From positions 1 to 35,428 of the forward strand of contig LFRU01000029.1 of NCBI GenBank assembly GCA_001512495.1: a stretch of 35,428 nt of DNA. The letters are read 5' to 3'. Of the stretch, positions 27,734 to 35,354 are shown piece by piece. How positions within the stretch are numbered: the stretch's first letter is position 1; every line of letters begins with the position of its first letter. Origin of the DNA: Syntrophothermus sp. DTU052 (lineage in GTDB: Bacteria; Bacillota; Syntrophomonadia; Syntrophomonadales; DTU052). A program made the position numbers and the translations under genes. The notes beneath the pieces were generated by a model. That model saw nothing but the letters and a program-made list of their open reading frames with translations. It made no database searches and was not told where the DNA came from.

Positions 27734-30280
27734 ATGGAACTAAGTATAATGAACTACACCAATGTGGCATCAGTCGGCTTGGTTCTTTTCATCTTGACCT
27801 TTATGGCCTGGTATATTGGACGGCAGTACCGGACTTTGGTCAGGGCGATGCTCAGTGGGATTGCTGGTCTGTCTGTGTTGCTACTGACGCCGGCAGTTGC
27901 GTTGGCCGGTGAGGCAGATCTGGTATTACCGGTATTAACGCAAGACCAGAACACACTACTATATTACGGTATCGGGGTGTGTGTGCTGGGCATGCTGTTT
28001 GGTGTGTACCAGTTCGTAAAGGTTAAACAGAACGTAGCCCATCAATCTATGCTTGATGTGGCAGAAACCATCTATGAAACGTGTAAGACGTACCTAATTC
28101 AACAGGGGAAACTCCTGACGATACTGTTCGTATTTATCGGTGTATGTATTGCCTTCTACTTTGGTTTTCTTTCGGAGATGCCGTTAGGTTCGGTATTGTT
28201 TATCCTGATGTGGACAATAATAGGTATCCTGGGTTCCTACAGTGTTGCCTGGTATGGAATCCGCATGAATACCCTGGCCAACAGCAGGGTGGCATTTTCC
28301 GCTTTGGAAAGAAAACCTCTCAAGATTTTGAACATTGCTCTGGATGCTGGAATGAGCATCGGGATGGTCCTCGTATGTGTTGAGCTCATCATGATGCTGA
28401 TCATCTTAATGTTTGTTCCTCGTGAATTGGCAGGAGCAAGCTTTATTGGATTCGCAATCGGTGAATCCCTTGGTGCCATGGCCCTGCGTATTGCCGGTGG
28501 CATTTTCACCAAGATCGCCGATATCGGGTCTGACCTGATGAAAATCGTCTTTGGTATTAAAGAAGACGACCCGAGAAATCCTGGTGTCATTGCCGACTGT
28601 ACCGGTGACAACGCAGGTGACAGTATAGGACCGACCGCTGATGGTTTCGAGACTTATGGTGTTACTGGTGTTGCAGTTGTTACCTTTATCGTACTGGCGG
28701 TAGGAAATGCTTTCCCGGCCGCGGACCAGATTGCAATGCAAACCAATTTGCTCACCTGGGTATTCGTAATGCGTGTTTTGATGGTTGTTGCTTCTTTCCT
28801 GGCTTTCTTCATCAACCGGGCTGTCAGCCAGGCTAGATTCGGCCAATCGGATGACTTTGATTTTGAGCAGCCTTTGACCAGTCTGGTATGGATTACCTCC
28901 ATACTTTCGATTGCCGGAACATTCGCCGCCAGCTACCTGATGTTAGGACCATCGTCCTCGGCTCCTGCTGAACTACAGTCCATCTGGGCAGTGCTGGCAA
29001 CCATTATCAGTTTGGGGACACTGGGTGCAGCCCTGATACCTGAAGCTACCAAGATATTTACCAGTCCGAACTCGACTCACGTCGCAGAGGTTGTGAAGGC
29101 ATCCCGCGAAGGTGGGCCGTCACTCAACATTCTGTCAGGTCTGGTTGCAGGTAACTTCAGTGCATTCTGGATCGGCCTGATATTTATCGGCCTTATGTTT
29201 GGTGCTTACTATGCAAGTACATTTGGGTTGGATGTCATCATGATTTATCCATCCATCTTTGCATTTGGTCTGGTGGCCTTTGGAATGCTGGGTATGGGAC
29301 CTGTAACCATTGCGGTTGACAGTTACGGTCCGGTTACCGACAATGCCCAGTCCATCTATGAGCTTTCTCTGATCGAAGAAATCAAAGATGTCGACAAGGA
29401 AATCGAAAAGGATTTCAAATTTAAGCCCGATTTCGATAAAGCGAAGTACTATCTGGAAGCTCAAGACGGCGCGGGTAATACCTTTAAAGCGACTGCCAAG
29501 CCGGTGCTGATTGGTACCGCGGTGGTTGGTGCAACCACTATGATATTCTCGTTGATATTGGTTATCCAGAAGGTTTTGGAGGTACAACCGGAAGCAATCC
29601 TCAACCTGCTTAACCCCTACACCCTGCTGGGCTTCATCGCCGGTGGTGCAGTAATCTACTGGTTTACCGGTGCTTCAACCCAGGCGGTTACAACTGGTGC
29701 CCATAGAGCAGTTCAGTTCATTAAGAACAACATCGACCTTGGTGAGGCAGCCAGCGTTAAAGCTAACACGGAGAATTCCAAAGAGGTTGTTAAGATCTGT
29801 ACACAGTATGCTCAAAACGGGATGTTCAACATCTTCTTAGCACTGTTTTCCTTTGCTCTGGCATTGGCATGCCTGTCAGCACCAGCTGGCGGTAACAATA
29901 ATGCGGTTTCCTTCTTTGTGGCTTACCTGATTGCAATCGCCATAGTTGGTCTGTTCCAGGCTGTGTTCATGGCTAATGCTGGTGGCGCATGGGACAACGC
30001 CAAGAAGGTTGTTGAGGTAGATTTGGCAGAAAAGGGCACTCCGCTTCATGAGGCTACCGTTGTTGGTGATACCGTTGGTGACCCGTTCAAGGATACCTCT
30101 TCGGTTGCGTTGAACCCGATCATCAAGTTCACCACCTTGTTTGGCCTGTTGGCTATGGAAATTGCTATCGCCCCGGCTTTCCGGGATATAGCTCCTATCG
30201 TTGGACTGCTATTCCTGGCCATTGCACTGTTCTTTGTTTACCGTTCCTTCTTCGGAATGAGAATTCCGGAAGAAATCTAG
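27734..30280 (+). CDS. hppA: Membrane-bound proton/sodium-translocating pyrophosphatase, divergent form
   Basis: The enzyme hydrolyses PPi and pumps ions across the cytoplasmic membrane. About 848 residues and many transmembrane helices; canonical forms are near 670-770. PPi/Mg sites seen: D263, D267, E277, D288, D292, D296, and the C-terminal GGAWDNAKK and VVGDTVGDPFKDT (D779, D783, K786, D787). Odd points: the usual DxxxDxxxKxE is one residue shorter (DIGSDLMKIVF) and lacks the final Glu; GNTFKATAK has Lys585 where K+-dependent enzymes have Ala; FETY places the gate Glu (E306) as in Na+-pumps; a charged insert lies near 548-577; about 75 extra N-terminal residues. Start is uncertain: ATG 27734 follows a GAGG-TGAT SD at long spacing, ATG 27710 has none. 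Confidence 0.93.
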   Translation: MELSIMNYTNVASVGLVLFILTFMAWYIGRQYRTLVRAMLSGIAGLSVLLLTPAVALAGEADLVLPVLTQDQNTLLYYGIGVCVLGMLFGVYQFVKVKQNVAHQSMLDVAETIYETCKTYLIQQGKLLTILFVFIGVCIAFYFGFLSEMPLGSVLFILMWTIIGILGSYSVAWYGIRMNTLANSRVAFSALERKPLKILNIALDAGMSIGMVLVCVELIMMLIILMFVPRELAGASFIGFAIGESLGAMALRIAGGIFTKIADIGSDLMKIVFGIKEDDPRNPGVIADCTGDNAGDSIGPTADGFETYGVTGVAVVTFIVLAVGNAFPAADQIAMQTNLLTWVFVMRVLMVVASFLAFFINRAVSQARFGQSDDFDFEQPLTSLVWITSILSIAGTFAASYLMLGPSSSAPAELQSIWAVLATIISLGTLGAALIPEATKIFTSPNSTHVAEVVKASREGGPSLNILSGLVAGNFSAFWIGLIFIGLMFGAYYASTFGLDVIMIYPSIFAFGLVAFGMLGMGPVTIAVDSYGPVTDNAQSIYELSLIEEIKDVDKEIEKDFKFKPDFDKAKYYLEAQDGAGNTFKATAKPVLIGTAVVGATTMIFSLILVIQKVLEVQPEAILNLLNPYTLLGFIAGGAVIYWFTGASTQAVTTGAHRAVQFIKNNIDLGEAASVKANTENSKEVVKICTQYAQNGMFNIFLALFSFALALACLSAPAGGNNNAVSFFVAYLIAIAIVGLFQAVFMANAGGAWDNAKKVVEVDLAEKGTPLHEATVVGDTVGDPFKDTSSVALNPIIKFTTLFGLLAMEIAIAPAFRDIAPIVGLLFLAIALFFVYRSFFGMRIPEEI

Positions 30281-30305
30281 CAGTGTAGAATAGCAAAATA
30301 ATATG

Positions 30306-30342
30306 AAAGGTCCTGCGTTCTTAATGAATGCAGGGCCTTTTT
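30306..30342 (+). terminator. Strong intrinsic terminator after hppA
   Basis: AAAGGTCCTGCGTTC and GAATGCAGGGCCTTT form a long stem (one G-T pair, otherwise almost complete) around a five-base loop, ending in TTTTT. It closes the secG-hppA transcript. Confidence 0.9.
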
Positions 30343-30366
30343 GTATGAGGTCTCGGAAGGTTTTAG

Positions 30367-30670
30367 CTCGCGCGGGGGAGGGGGAGGTGTTGAATTCCAC
30401 TTGCTTCCGATTCCTTCGCGGGCAACACCGACTGCTCAAGCTCAGCCTCCGAGCAGTACGCCGCCAAACCCGGCATCCATGCCGGAAGGCGGCCTCGTGA
30501 CGTCGTGTCACTCGCCTGCTCTCCGGCCTCGCCTTCGCAGGGTGTTGCGCCGCTTGTCCCCAACGGTCGCTGCGTTGGAATTCACTACCTCCCTCCCTGC
30601 AGGGGTAGTGAGAATAACACACGTGCGGGGAGGTGTGGTCTGTACCTCGCGCGGGGGGTGGGGGAGAGAG
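30367..30670. repeat. GC-rich, foldable non-coding element with imperfect terminal inverted repeats
   Basis: No convincing gene lies in the 510-base gap after hppA. Left arm 30374-30399 (G/A-rich, then TGAATTCCA) is complementary to 30576-30597 (TGGAATTCA then CTACCTCCCTCCC). Inside, GCAACACC (30422-30429) pairs with GGTGTTGC (30541-30548) and encloses three hairpins: ACTGCTC/GAGCAGT (30431-30457), GCCGCC..CCGGCAT/ATGCCGG..GGCGGC (30460-30493) and GTGAC/GTCAC (30497-30511). CTCGCGCGGGG occurs on both sides (30367 and 30646). It looks like a dispersed repeat or a structured RNA; similar repeats are familiar to me from Peptococcaceae genomes, but I cannot verify it. Confidence 0.6.
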
Positions 30671-30790
30671 TGTGTCTGTTTTGTTTTCAGGGTTCTCGTG
30701 ATTAGTTTTTGCTTATGTAGTAGAATCTGAGTAAGCGCTATCGAATTGATAGTTGTGTGAACCAAAGGAAGTCATGGAGTGTGAGCATAA

Positions 30791-31546
30791 ATGCATGAAG
30801 TGAGTCCAGAGGCCAAGCCCTTTGAGCTGGTCGGAGGCCATATCAACTGTCTTCTCATCCATGGACTGACCGCTTCACCGTCGGAGATGAGACTACTGGG
30901 AGAGTATCTCCACCAGCGGGGGTATTCGGTTTATGCGCCCTTGCTGCCCGGTCATGGAAGAACCCCGAAGCATTTGAACCAAACAGGGTGGCCGGATTGG
31001 TATCAAGAAGTGGAGGCATGGGCGGAAAGACTGCGGCAAGAGCCATATCCGCTGGTGGTGATCGGGCTGTCCATGGGAGCTCTGCTGGCCCTGGAATTGG
31101 GCCTGCGGGTAAAAGGTATACGCGGTTTGGTTTGCATAAACCCCCCGTTGGTGTTGCAGGATTGGAGGAGCAACTGGGCCCGGGTGCTTAAGGTCTTCCG
31201 CAACTATATACCCAAAGCGATAGGTGATGAGGATCGCCAGATGCAGAGCAGGGGCCGATTTGCTTATGACTGCATACCCTTGAAGGCCTTTGTCAGCATG
31301 CAGGCTCTGGTTAAGGACGTCATTAAACAACTGGAGATGATAGACGTTCCCGTTCTTGCGGTTCAGGGAGGCAGAGATGAACTGGTGGACGCCCGGAGTT
31401 ACAAGATAATGTCCCAGCGGTTACCGCCGGAGAGACTGCAGAACCTTTACCTGGAGAGGTCTTCCCATGTAGCGACCATGGGGGAGGAACTGGAGCTGTT
31501 GGGCGCTGCGATTGACAGTTTCGTTTCCGGCTTGCTCGGCGGCTGA
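30791..31546 (+). CDS. Alpha/beta-hydrolase carboxylesterase (Est30-like)
   Basis: A 251-residue alpha/beta hydrolase with LLIHGLTASPSEMRLLGEYL (oxyanion HG), LLPGHGRTP, the nucleophile elbow GLSMG (S94), the acid D196 in VQGGRDELVD and H226 in ERSSHVATM. These positions closely match the monoacylglycerol-lipase-like Est30 of Geobacillus, so hydrolysis of short-to-medium acyl esters is expected. The natural substrate is unknown. The gene commonly sits between secG and rnr in Firmicutes. ATG start, with GGAG about 12 bases upstream. Confidence 0.93.
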   Translation: MHEVSPEAKPFELVGGHINCLLIHGLTASPSEMRLLGEYLHQRGYSVYAPLLPGHGRTPKHLNQTGWPDWYQEVEAWAERLRQEPYPLVVIGLSMGALLALELGLRVKGIRGLVCINPPLVLQDWRSNWARVLKVFRNYIPKAIGDEDRQMQSRGRFAYDCIPLKAFVSMQALVKDVIKQLEMIDVPVLAVQGGRDELVDARSYKIMSQRLPPERLQNLYLERSSHVATMGEELELLGAAIDSFVSGLLGG

Positions 31547-31731
31547 CAGGTATCCTTATTACAAGAACATGTTTGCCCTCTTTGTGCAAACGATTATTGG
31601 TTTATATTTTCAGGGCGGCGGGAAAAATCTTATATATTATGAGAGAGACAGACCTTTACTGCATTCCATTACAAAGCTACCGGTGACCGGTAAGTCTATT
31701 GTGCGAGCTGTTTATTTAGGAAGGTGAATGA

Positions 31732-33879
31732 ATGATACTGAACCGAGAAAGTATCCTGAATTATATGAAACAGGGCTCCTATCGACCCCTTAATTATCAG
31801 GAATTGCTGTCGGCCTTGGAAGTAGAGGATGAAGCCGAATTTGCGGCCTTGCTGGGGCGTATGGAGAAGGACGGGGATATCGTAGTAACCCGTAAACACA
31901 AGTACGGGGTTCCGGAGATGATGAACCTTGTACGAGGGTCCCTGCAGGTCAATGCCAAGGGGTTTGCTTTCCTGTTGCCTGATGACCCCAATCAGCCGGA
32001 AGTGTTCATATACGAGCGAGACCTGAACGGGGCCATGCACCGGGACCGGGTGATGGCGAGGATAAACCAGCGGCATCACTCGGGGCTGAGGCCGGAAGGT
32101 GAAGTTATACGTGCGATCAAACGTGCCAATCATGAGGTGGTAGGCACCTACAGGAAGAGAAAGAACATATCCCAGGTCATCCCGGATGATCCCAGGCTGC
32201 TTTACCCCATCAACGCTCGCAGGAGTACCAAGGTTAAAGTTGACGAAGGGCAGAAGGTTGTAGTCAGGATAACCTCCTGGCCGGAACGGGATAGACTGGC
32301 CGAAGGCAGGATCACAGAGGTCCTGGGCAGCAAGGGAGACCCGAGAGTAGATATCCGGTGTGTTGTCAAGAAATACGGACTTGCTGAAGATTTTCCCAAG
32401 AAGGTGGAAAAAGAGGCCCTGGCCATGCCCTCCACGGTGCAGGCCCATGAAATTGCAGGGCGCCGCGACCTGCGGGACCTGAAAATGGTGACCATTGACG
32501 GGGATGATGCCAAGGACCTGGACGACGCTGTTAGTATCACCCGTTTGGAGAACGGGTATCGCTTGGGGGTCCATATTGCGGATGTATCTCACTATGTCAG
32601 GGAAGGAACCGCCATTGACAAAGAGGCTTACCGGCGCGGAACCAGCGTCTACCTGGTTGACCGGGTGCTGCCCATGCTGCCGGCCCAGCTTTCCAACGGA
32701 ATCTGCAGCCTCAACGCCGGAGAAGACCGCCTGGCGTTGAGCGTTATCATGGATATGGATTCTCAGGGGAACGTAATCGACTACGAGATATGCAAGTCGG
32801 TTATTCGGGTCGACGAGCGCATGACCTATGACCATGTTAATCAGATCCTGAAGGAACAGGAACCGGGACTCTTGGAGCGTTATCGCGATTACATTGAGAT
32901 GTTTACGACCATGCACGAACTGGCGGCCAGCCTCCGCCAGCGCAGATTTGACCGGGGAGCCCTCGATTTTGAGTTTCCGGAGACCAAGGTTATCGTAGAC
33001 GAGCAGGGGATCCCGGTGGCTATCGAGAAACGGTTTCAGGACGTGGCGGAGTCCATAATCGAGGAGTTCATGATCTGTGCCAATGAGGTGGTGGCTCGGC
33101 ACTGCCATGAGATGCAGCTCCCTGTTTTATACCGGGTGCATGAGAAACCGGATGATGAAGACCTGCTCAATGTTGTACGCATCCTGGCCCTGTTTAACCG
33201 TAAAATCAATAATAAAAAGATAACCCCGCAGGTGCTGCAGCAGGTCTTAAACGATGTCAAGGGCAGGCCGGAGCAGCGGATAGTATCCACTATGATTCTT
33301 CGCTCCCTGAAACACGCCCGGTACTCACCGGTTCCCTTGGGACACTACGGCCTGGCATCCCCCTATTACCTGCATTTCACGGCTCCTATTCGTCGATACC
33401 CGGACCTGCTGGTTCACAGGGTCCTTACTCACCTCCTGGAGAAGGGCTCCTTATCCAAGAAAAAGAAGACCGAGTGGGAGAGCCTAATGCCGCCGGCGGG
33501 TGAGCAGTGTACCCTGTGCGAGATACAGGCTGAGGAAGCCGAACGTGAATCGGTGGATATCAAGGCGGCTCAGTACATGAAGCAGTTCCTGGGGGAAGTA
33601 TTTCCCGCCGTGATTTCATCTATAACCGCCTTTGGTTTCTTCGTCGAGCTGGAGAACACGGTGGAGGGACTGGTCCACATATCATCGCTGGTGGATGATT
33701 ACTACGTGTTCGATGACCAGCGGCTAATTCTGACGGGCAAACACACGCGGAAAGTGTACCGGATTGGCGATGAGGTTGAGGTGGAACTGGTAAAGGTAAA
33801 CGAGGAGGAGGCCAAACTGGACTTCGAGCTGACCGAACAGCAGTCCAGGAATGGAGCACGGCCGCGCCGGAGGCACTAA
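31732..33879 (+). CDS. rnr: Ribonuclease R
   Basis: RNase R is a processive 3'-5' exoribonuclease that degrades structured RNA and nonstop mRNA with SmpB-tmRNA. The 715-residue protein has an N-terminal winged-helix region (1-65), two cold-shock domains (about 65-225), the RNB catalytic domain with IDGDDAKDLDDAVSI (acidic residues D256-D265) and HFTAPIRRYPDLLVHRVL, and an S1 domain at about 625-705 (GEVFPAVISSITAFGFFVEL). The short basic tail ends RPRRRH. ATG after AGGAAGGTGA. Adjacent smpB fits the shared task. Confidence 0.98.
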   Translation: MILNRESILNYMKQGSYRPLNYQELLSALEVEDEAEFAALLGRMEKDGDIVVTRKHKYGVPEMMNLVRGSLQVNAKGFAFLLPDDPNQPEVFIYERDLNGAMHRDRVMARINQRHHSGLRPEGEVIRAIKRANHEVVGTYRKRKNISQVIPDDPRLLYPINARRSTKVKVDEGQKVVVRITSWPERDRLAEGRITEVLGSKGDPRVDIRCVVKKYGLAEDFPKKVEKEALAMPSTVQAHEIAGRRDLRDLKMVTIDGDDAKDLDDAVSITRLENGYRLGVHIADVSHYVREGTAIDKEAYRRGTSVYLVDRVLPMLPAQLSNGICSLNAGEDRLALSVIMDMDSQGNVIDYEICKSVIRVDERMTYDHVNQILKEQEPGLLERYRDYIEMFTTMHELAASLRQRRFDRGALDFEFPETKVIVDEQGIPVAIEKRFQDVAESIIEEFMICANEVVARHCHEMQLPVLYRVHEKPDDEDLLNVVRILALFNRKINNKKITPQVLQQVLNDVKGRPEQRIVSTMILRSLKHARYSPVPLGHYGLASPYYLHFTAPIRRYPDLLVHRVLTHLLEKGSLSKKKKTEWESLMPPAGEQCTLCEIQAEEAERESVDIKAAQYMKQFLGEVFPAVISSITAFGFFVELENTVEGLVHISSLVDDYYVFDDQRLILTGKHTRKVYRIGDEVEVELVKVNEEEAKLDFELTEQQSRNGARPRRRH

Positions 33880-33900
33880 AGCTGATGGAGGCGGCGGTTA

Positions 33901-33929
33901 TTGACCGGCTGTACGCCGCGTTATATAAT
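33901..33929 (+). promoter_or_regulatory. Promoter for smpB-ssrA
   Basis: TTGACC at 33901-33906, a 17-base spacer and a consensus TATAAT at 33924-33929 form a near-perfect sigma-A promoter. Transcription would start near 33936, about 85 bases before smpB, and probably runs through into tmRNA because smpB and ssrA have no gap. Confidence 0.8.
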
Positions 33930-34021
33930 AATAGTGACAGTCAAAGATAGCAGGTATCAAACCCTGGCTGCAGGTGGATATTAACCATTGGGGCGAGGGT
34001 TTATTTTTCGGGGTGAACCTG

Positions 34022-34489
34022 ATGAAGGATAGGAACGTCAAAGTAGTAGTTGAGAACCGCAAGGCCCGCCATGAGTATCATATTGATGATACCCTGGAGG
34101 CAGGGCTGGTTCTGCAGGGGACCGAGGTTAAGTCCCTGCGGGCCGGTAAGGCCAACCTTCAGGATGCTTACGGCGAGATTAAAGACGGGGAAGCCTGGAT
34201 CCTCAACTTTCATATAAGCCCGTACGAACAGGGTAACCGTTTCAATCACGAGCCGAAACGGCCGAAAAAACTGCTGTTGCAGCGCCGAGAAATTAACCGG
34301 CTTTACGGTCTTACGCAGCAGCGAGGTTACACCCTGATTCCACTGCGAGTCTACTTTAAGAATGGTTTGGCCAAAATGATAATAGGCGTGGCCCGGGGCA
34401 AGAAGCTGCACGACAAGCGGCAGGATATTGCTGCGCGGGATGCCCAGCGAGACATTGATCGCGCAATTAAGGAAAGAACCTATAAATAA
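34022..34489 (+). CDS. smpB: SsrA-binding protein SmpB
   Basis: SmpB binds tmRNA and guides it into stalled ribosomes. From the ATG at 34022 it has 155 residues, with the OB-barrel (VVVENRKARHEYHIDDTLEA, GLVLQGTEVKSLRAGKANLQ), YEQGNRFNHEPKRPKKLLL, and the C-terminal tail (RGKKLHDKRQDIAARDAQRD) that fills the empty mRNA channel. GGGGTGA upstream is the SD; the frame is open to 33974 but that part is not SmpB-like. The TAA stop is immediately followed by the 5' end of tmRNA. Confidence 0.97.
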   Translation: MKDRNVKVVVENRKARHEYHIDDTLEAGLVLQGTEVKSLRAGKANLQDAYGEIKDGEAWILNFHISPYEQGNRFNHEPKRPKKLLLQRREINRLYGLTQQRGYTLIPLRVYFKNGLAKMIIGVARGKKLHDKRQDIAARDAQRDIDRAIKERTYK

Positions 34490-34839
34490 GGGGGCGTAAT
34501 GGTTTCGACGGGGGAATAGGTGGAAAGAGCAGCGAGCCGAGTTGGTGCCACCTCGTTAAAACGGTACAAAAAAAGTAACTGCAAACGATAATTACGCACT
34601 AGCGGCTTAATGCCGCTCGTCCGGCCAGGTTTCCTAACGGCCTGGTGCAGGGCGTCATCTAGTTAGGGTACCCTTCCAGCCCTTCTCTCTGGGGGCTTTA
34701 AGGGGAAACTAACAGGGATAGCTTGAAGGAAGCCTGTTCGTGGGCGTCCGGATAGCGAAATCCAAAACACGAACTGCGCTCGGAGATACTGTTTCCGTCG
34801 TTCTTTCGGACGGGGGTTCGACTCCCCCCGCCTCCACCA
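34490..34839 (+). ncRNA. ssrA: Transfer-messenger RNA (tmRNA), tag ANDNYALAA
   Basis: The 350-base RNA has the tRNA-like acceptor: GGGGGCG at 34490-34496 pairs with CGCCTCC at 34829-34835 (one G-U), then discriminator A and an encoded CCA. The T arm is GGGGG-TTCGACT-CCCCC (34812-34828). The conserved GTAATGGTTTCGACGGGG follows the 5' stem. The tag frame is GCA AAC GAT AAT TAC GCA CTA GCG GCT TAA (34581-34610), giving ANDNYALAA, with the degradation signal ALAA. One-piece form, pseudoknot regions in between. Confidence 0.97.
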
Positions 34840-34848
34840 GATTATCTA

Positions 34849-34889
34849 CCATCTATTGATAAAAAGAATTTTATCTGTAGGTGGTTTTT
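34849..34889 (+). terminator. Intrinsic terminator of ssrA
   Basis: CCATCT...GATAAAA and TTTTATC...AGGTGG pair on both sides of an AGAA loop (with a short internal mismatch), followed directly by TTTTT. It lies ten bases after the tmRNA CCA. Confidence 0.75.
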
Positions 34890-34913
34890 ATATTGCCTGA
34901 AAGGCCTGTTTTT

Positions 34914-34943
34914 AAGCCGTTCATGCATTTTGCAGAGCGGCTT
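34914..34943. terminator. Second hairpin, possible terminator
   Basis: AAGCCGTTC pairs with GAGCGGCTT (one G-T), with an inner TGCA...TGCA, giving a stable stem. A T-run (TTTTTTT) comes only 27 bases later, so its terminator activity on the plus strand is doubtful. It could serve a minus-strand transcript coming from the right. Confidence 0.35.
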
Positions 34944-35015
34944 TCTCGATTTCTGGCGGGTTTTTTTGTGCTAACGAAATATAATCTTACCGTTTTCCGG
35001 TGGGGTTGGCAGGGA

Positions 35016-35086
35016 TAATCGTTGAAATTTAGCAGGGGTGTGCATCGCCAACAGGTAATCGTTGAAAGATTGGTTAATCGTTAAAA
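35016..35086. repeat. Three direct copies of TAATCGTTGAAA-like repeat
   Basis: TAATCGTTGAAA occurs at 35016-35027 and 35056-35067, and TAATCGTTAAAA at 35075-35086. Copies two and three share the longer core TAATCGTT(G/A)AAAGAT. They lie between tmRNA and the minus-strand gene. Such arrays of short repeats occur at the ends of some IS families (IS21-like) as transposase sites, but no transposase is visible here. Confidence 0.6.
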
Positions 35087-35093
35087 GATACTA

Positions 35094-35354
35094 TTATCTA
35101 CTTTTAAGTGGAGGTCTCCATACCATAGTATTGTAAAGTGGCAGTAAAATCTTCATTATCCTTAGAATCTCCCTACAGATAGAATCTTTAGTTTGAAGTA
35201 CAACATCATCAGGTTGATAATATTTTCGCAAATATGACTCACGTCCATCACGGTCGTTTTCTGTAAAAAAGTCGCAAAATGCTGCAGGCTCTTCTTTGTC
35301 AACTTCAAAAACGAGAGGATCTTCGTTATCGTTATCCAAAATAATCCATTCCAT
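35094..35354 (-). CDS. Hypothetical small acidic protein
   Basis: I do not recognise this protein. From the ATG at 35354 it has 86 residues, starting MEWIILDNDNEDPLVFEVDK; an in-frame ATG at 35384 adds ten residues. AAAAGG lies seven bases before the 35354 ATG, which is why I prefer it. It is acidic in the first half (many D and E), then turns basic and hydrophobic at the end (ICREILRIMKILLPLYNTM). No signal peptide or membrane helix is evident. Its AT-rich codons differ from those of the rest of the window, and it is the only minus-strand gene here, suggesting acquired DNA next to tmRNA. Confidence 0.55.
   Translation of the reverse strand: MEWIILDNDNEDPLVFEVDKEEPAAFCDFFTENDRDGRESYLRKYYQPDDVVLQTKDSICREILRIMKILLPLYNTMVWRPPLKSR

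Noticed and set aside
30209-30622. Several short open frames on both strands within the GC-rich element after hppA
   Set aside because: They overlap each other and the terminator, lack ribosome binding sites, and follow the folded repeat structure. Similar spurious proteins are often annotated in such repeats.
30350-30790. A CRISPR array or rRNA/tRNA fragment in the gap before est
   Set aside because: There are no regularly spaced repeats with unique spacers and no tRNA or rRNA signature. The repeats there are inverted arms and one pair of direct copies.
31696-33108. A 470-codon open frame on the minus strand opposite rnr
   Set aside because: It is antisense to the conserved RNB region of RNase R, has no SD, and its translation has no recognisable domain. 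Long antisense frames are expected opposite GC-biased codons.
33974-34021. A longer SmpB starting at the ATG at 33974
   Set aside because: The added residues are not SmpB-like, and GGGGTGA is correctly spaced for the ATG at 34022.
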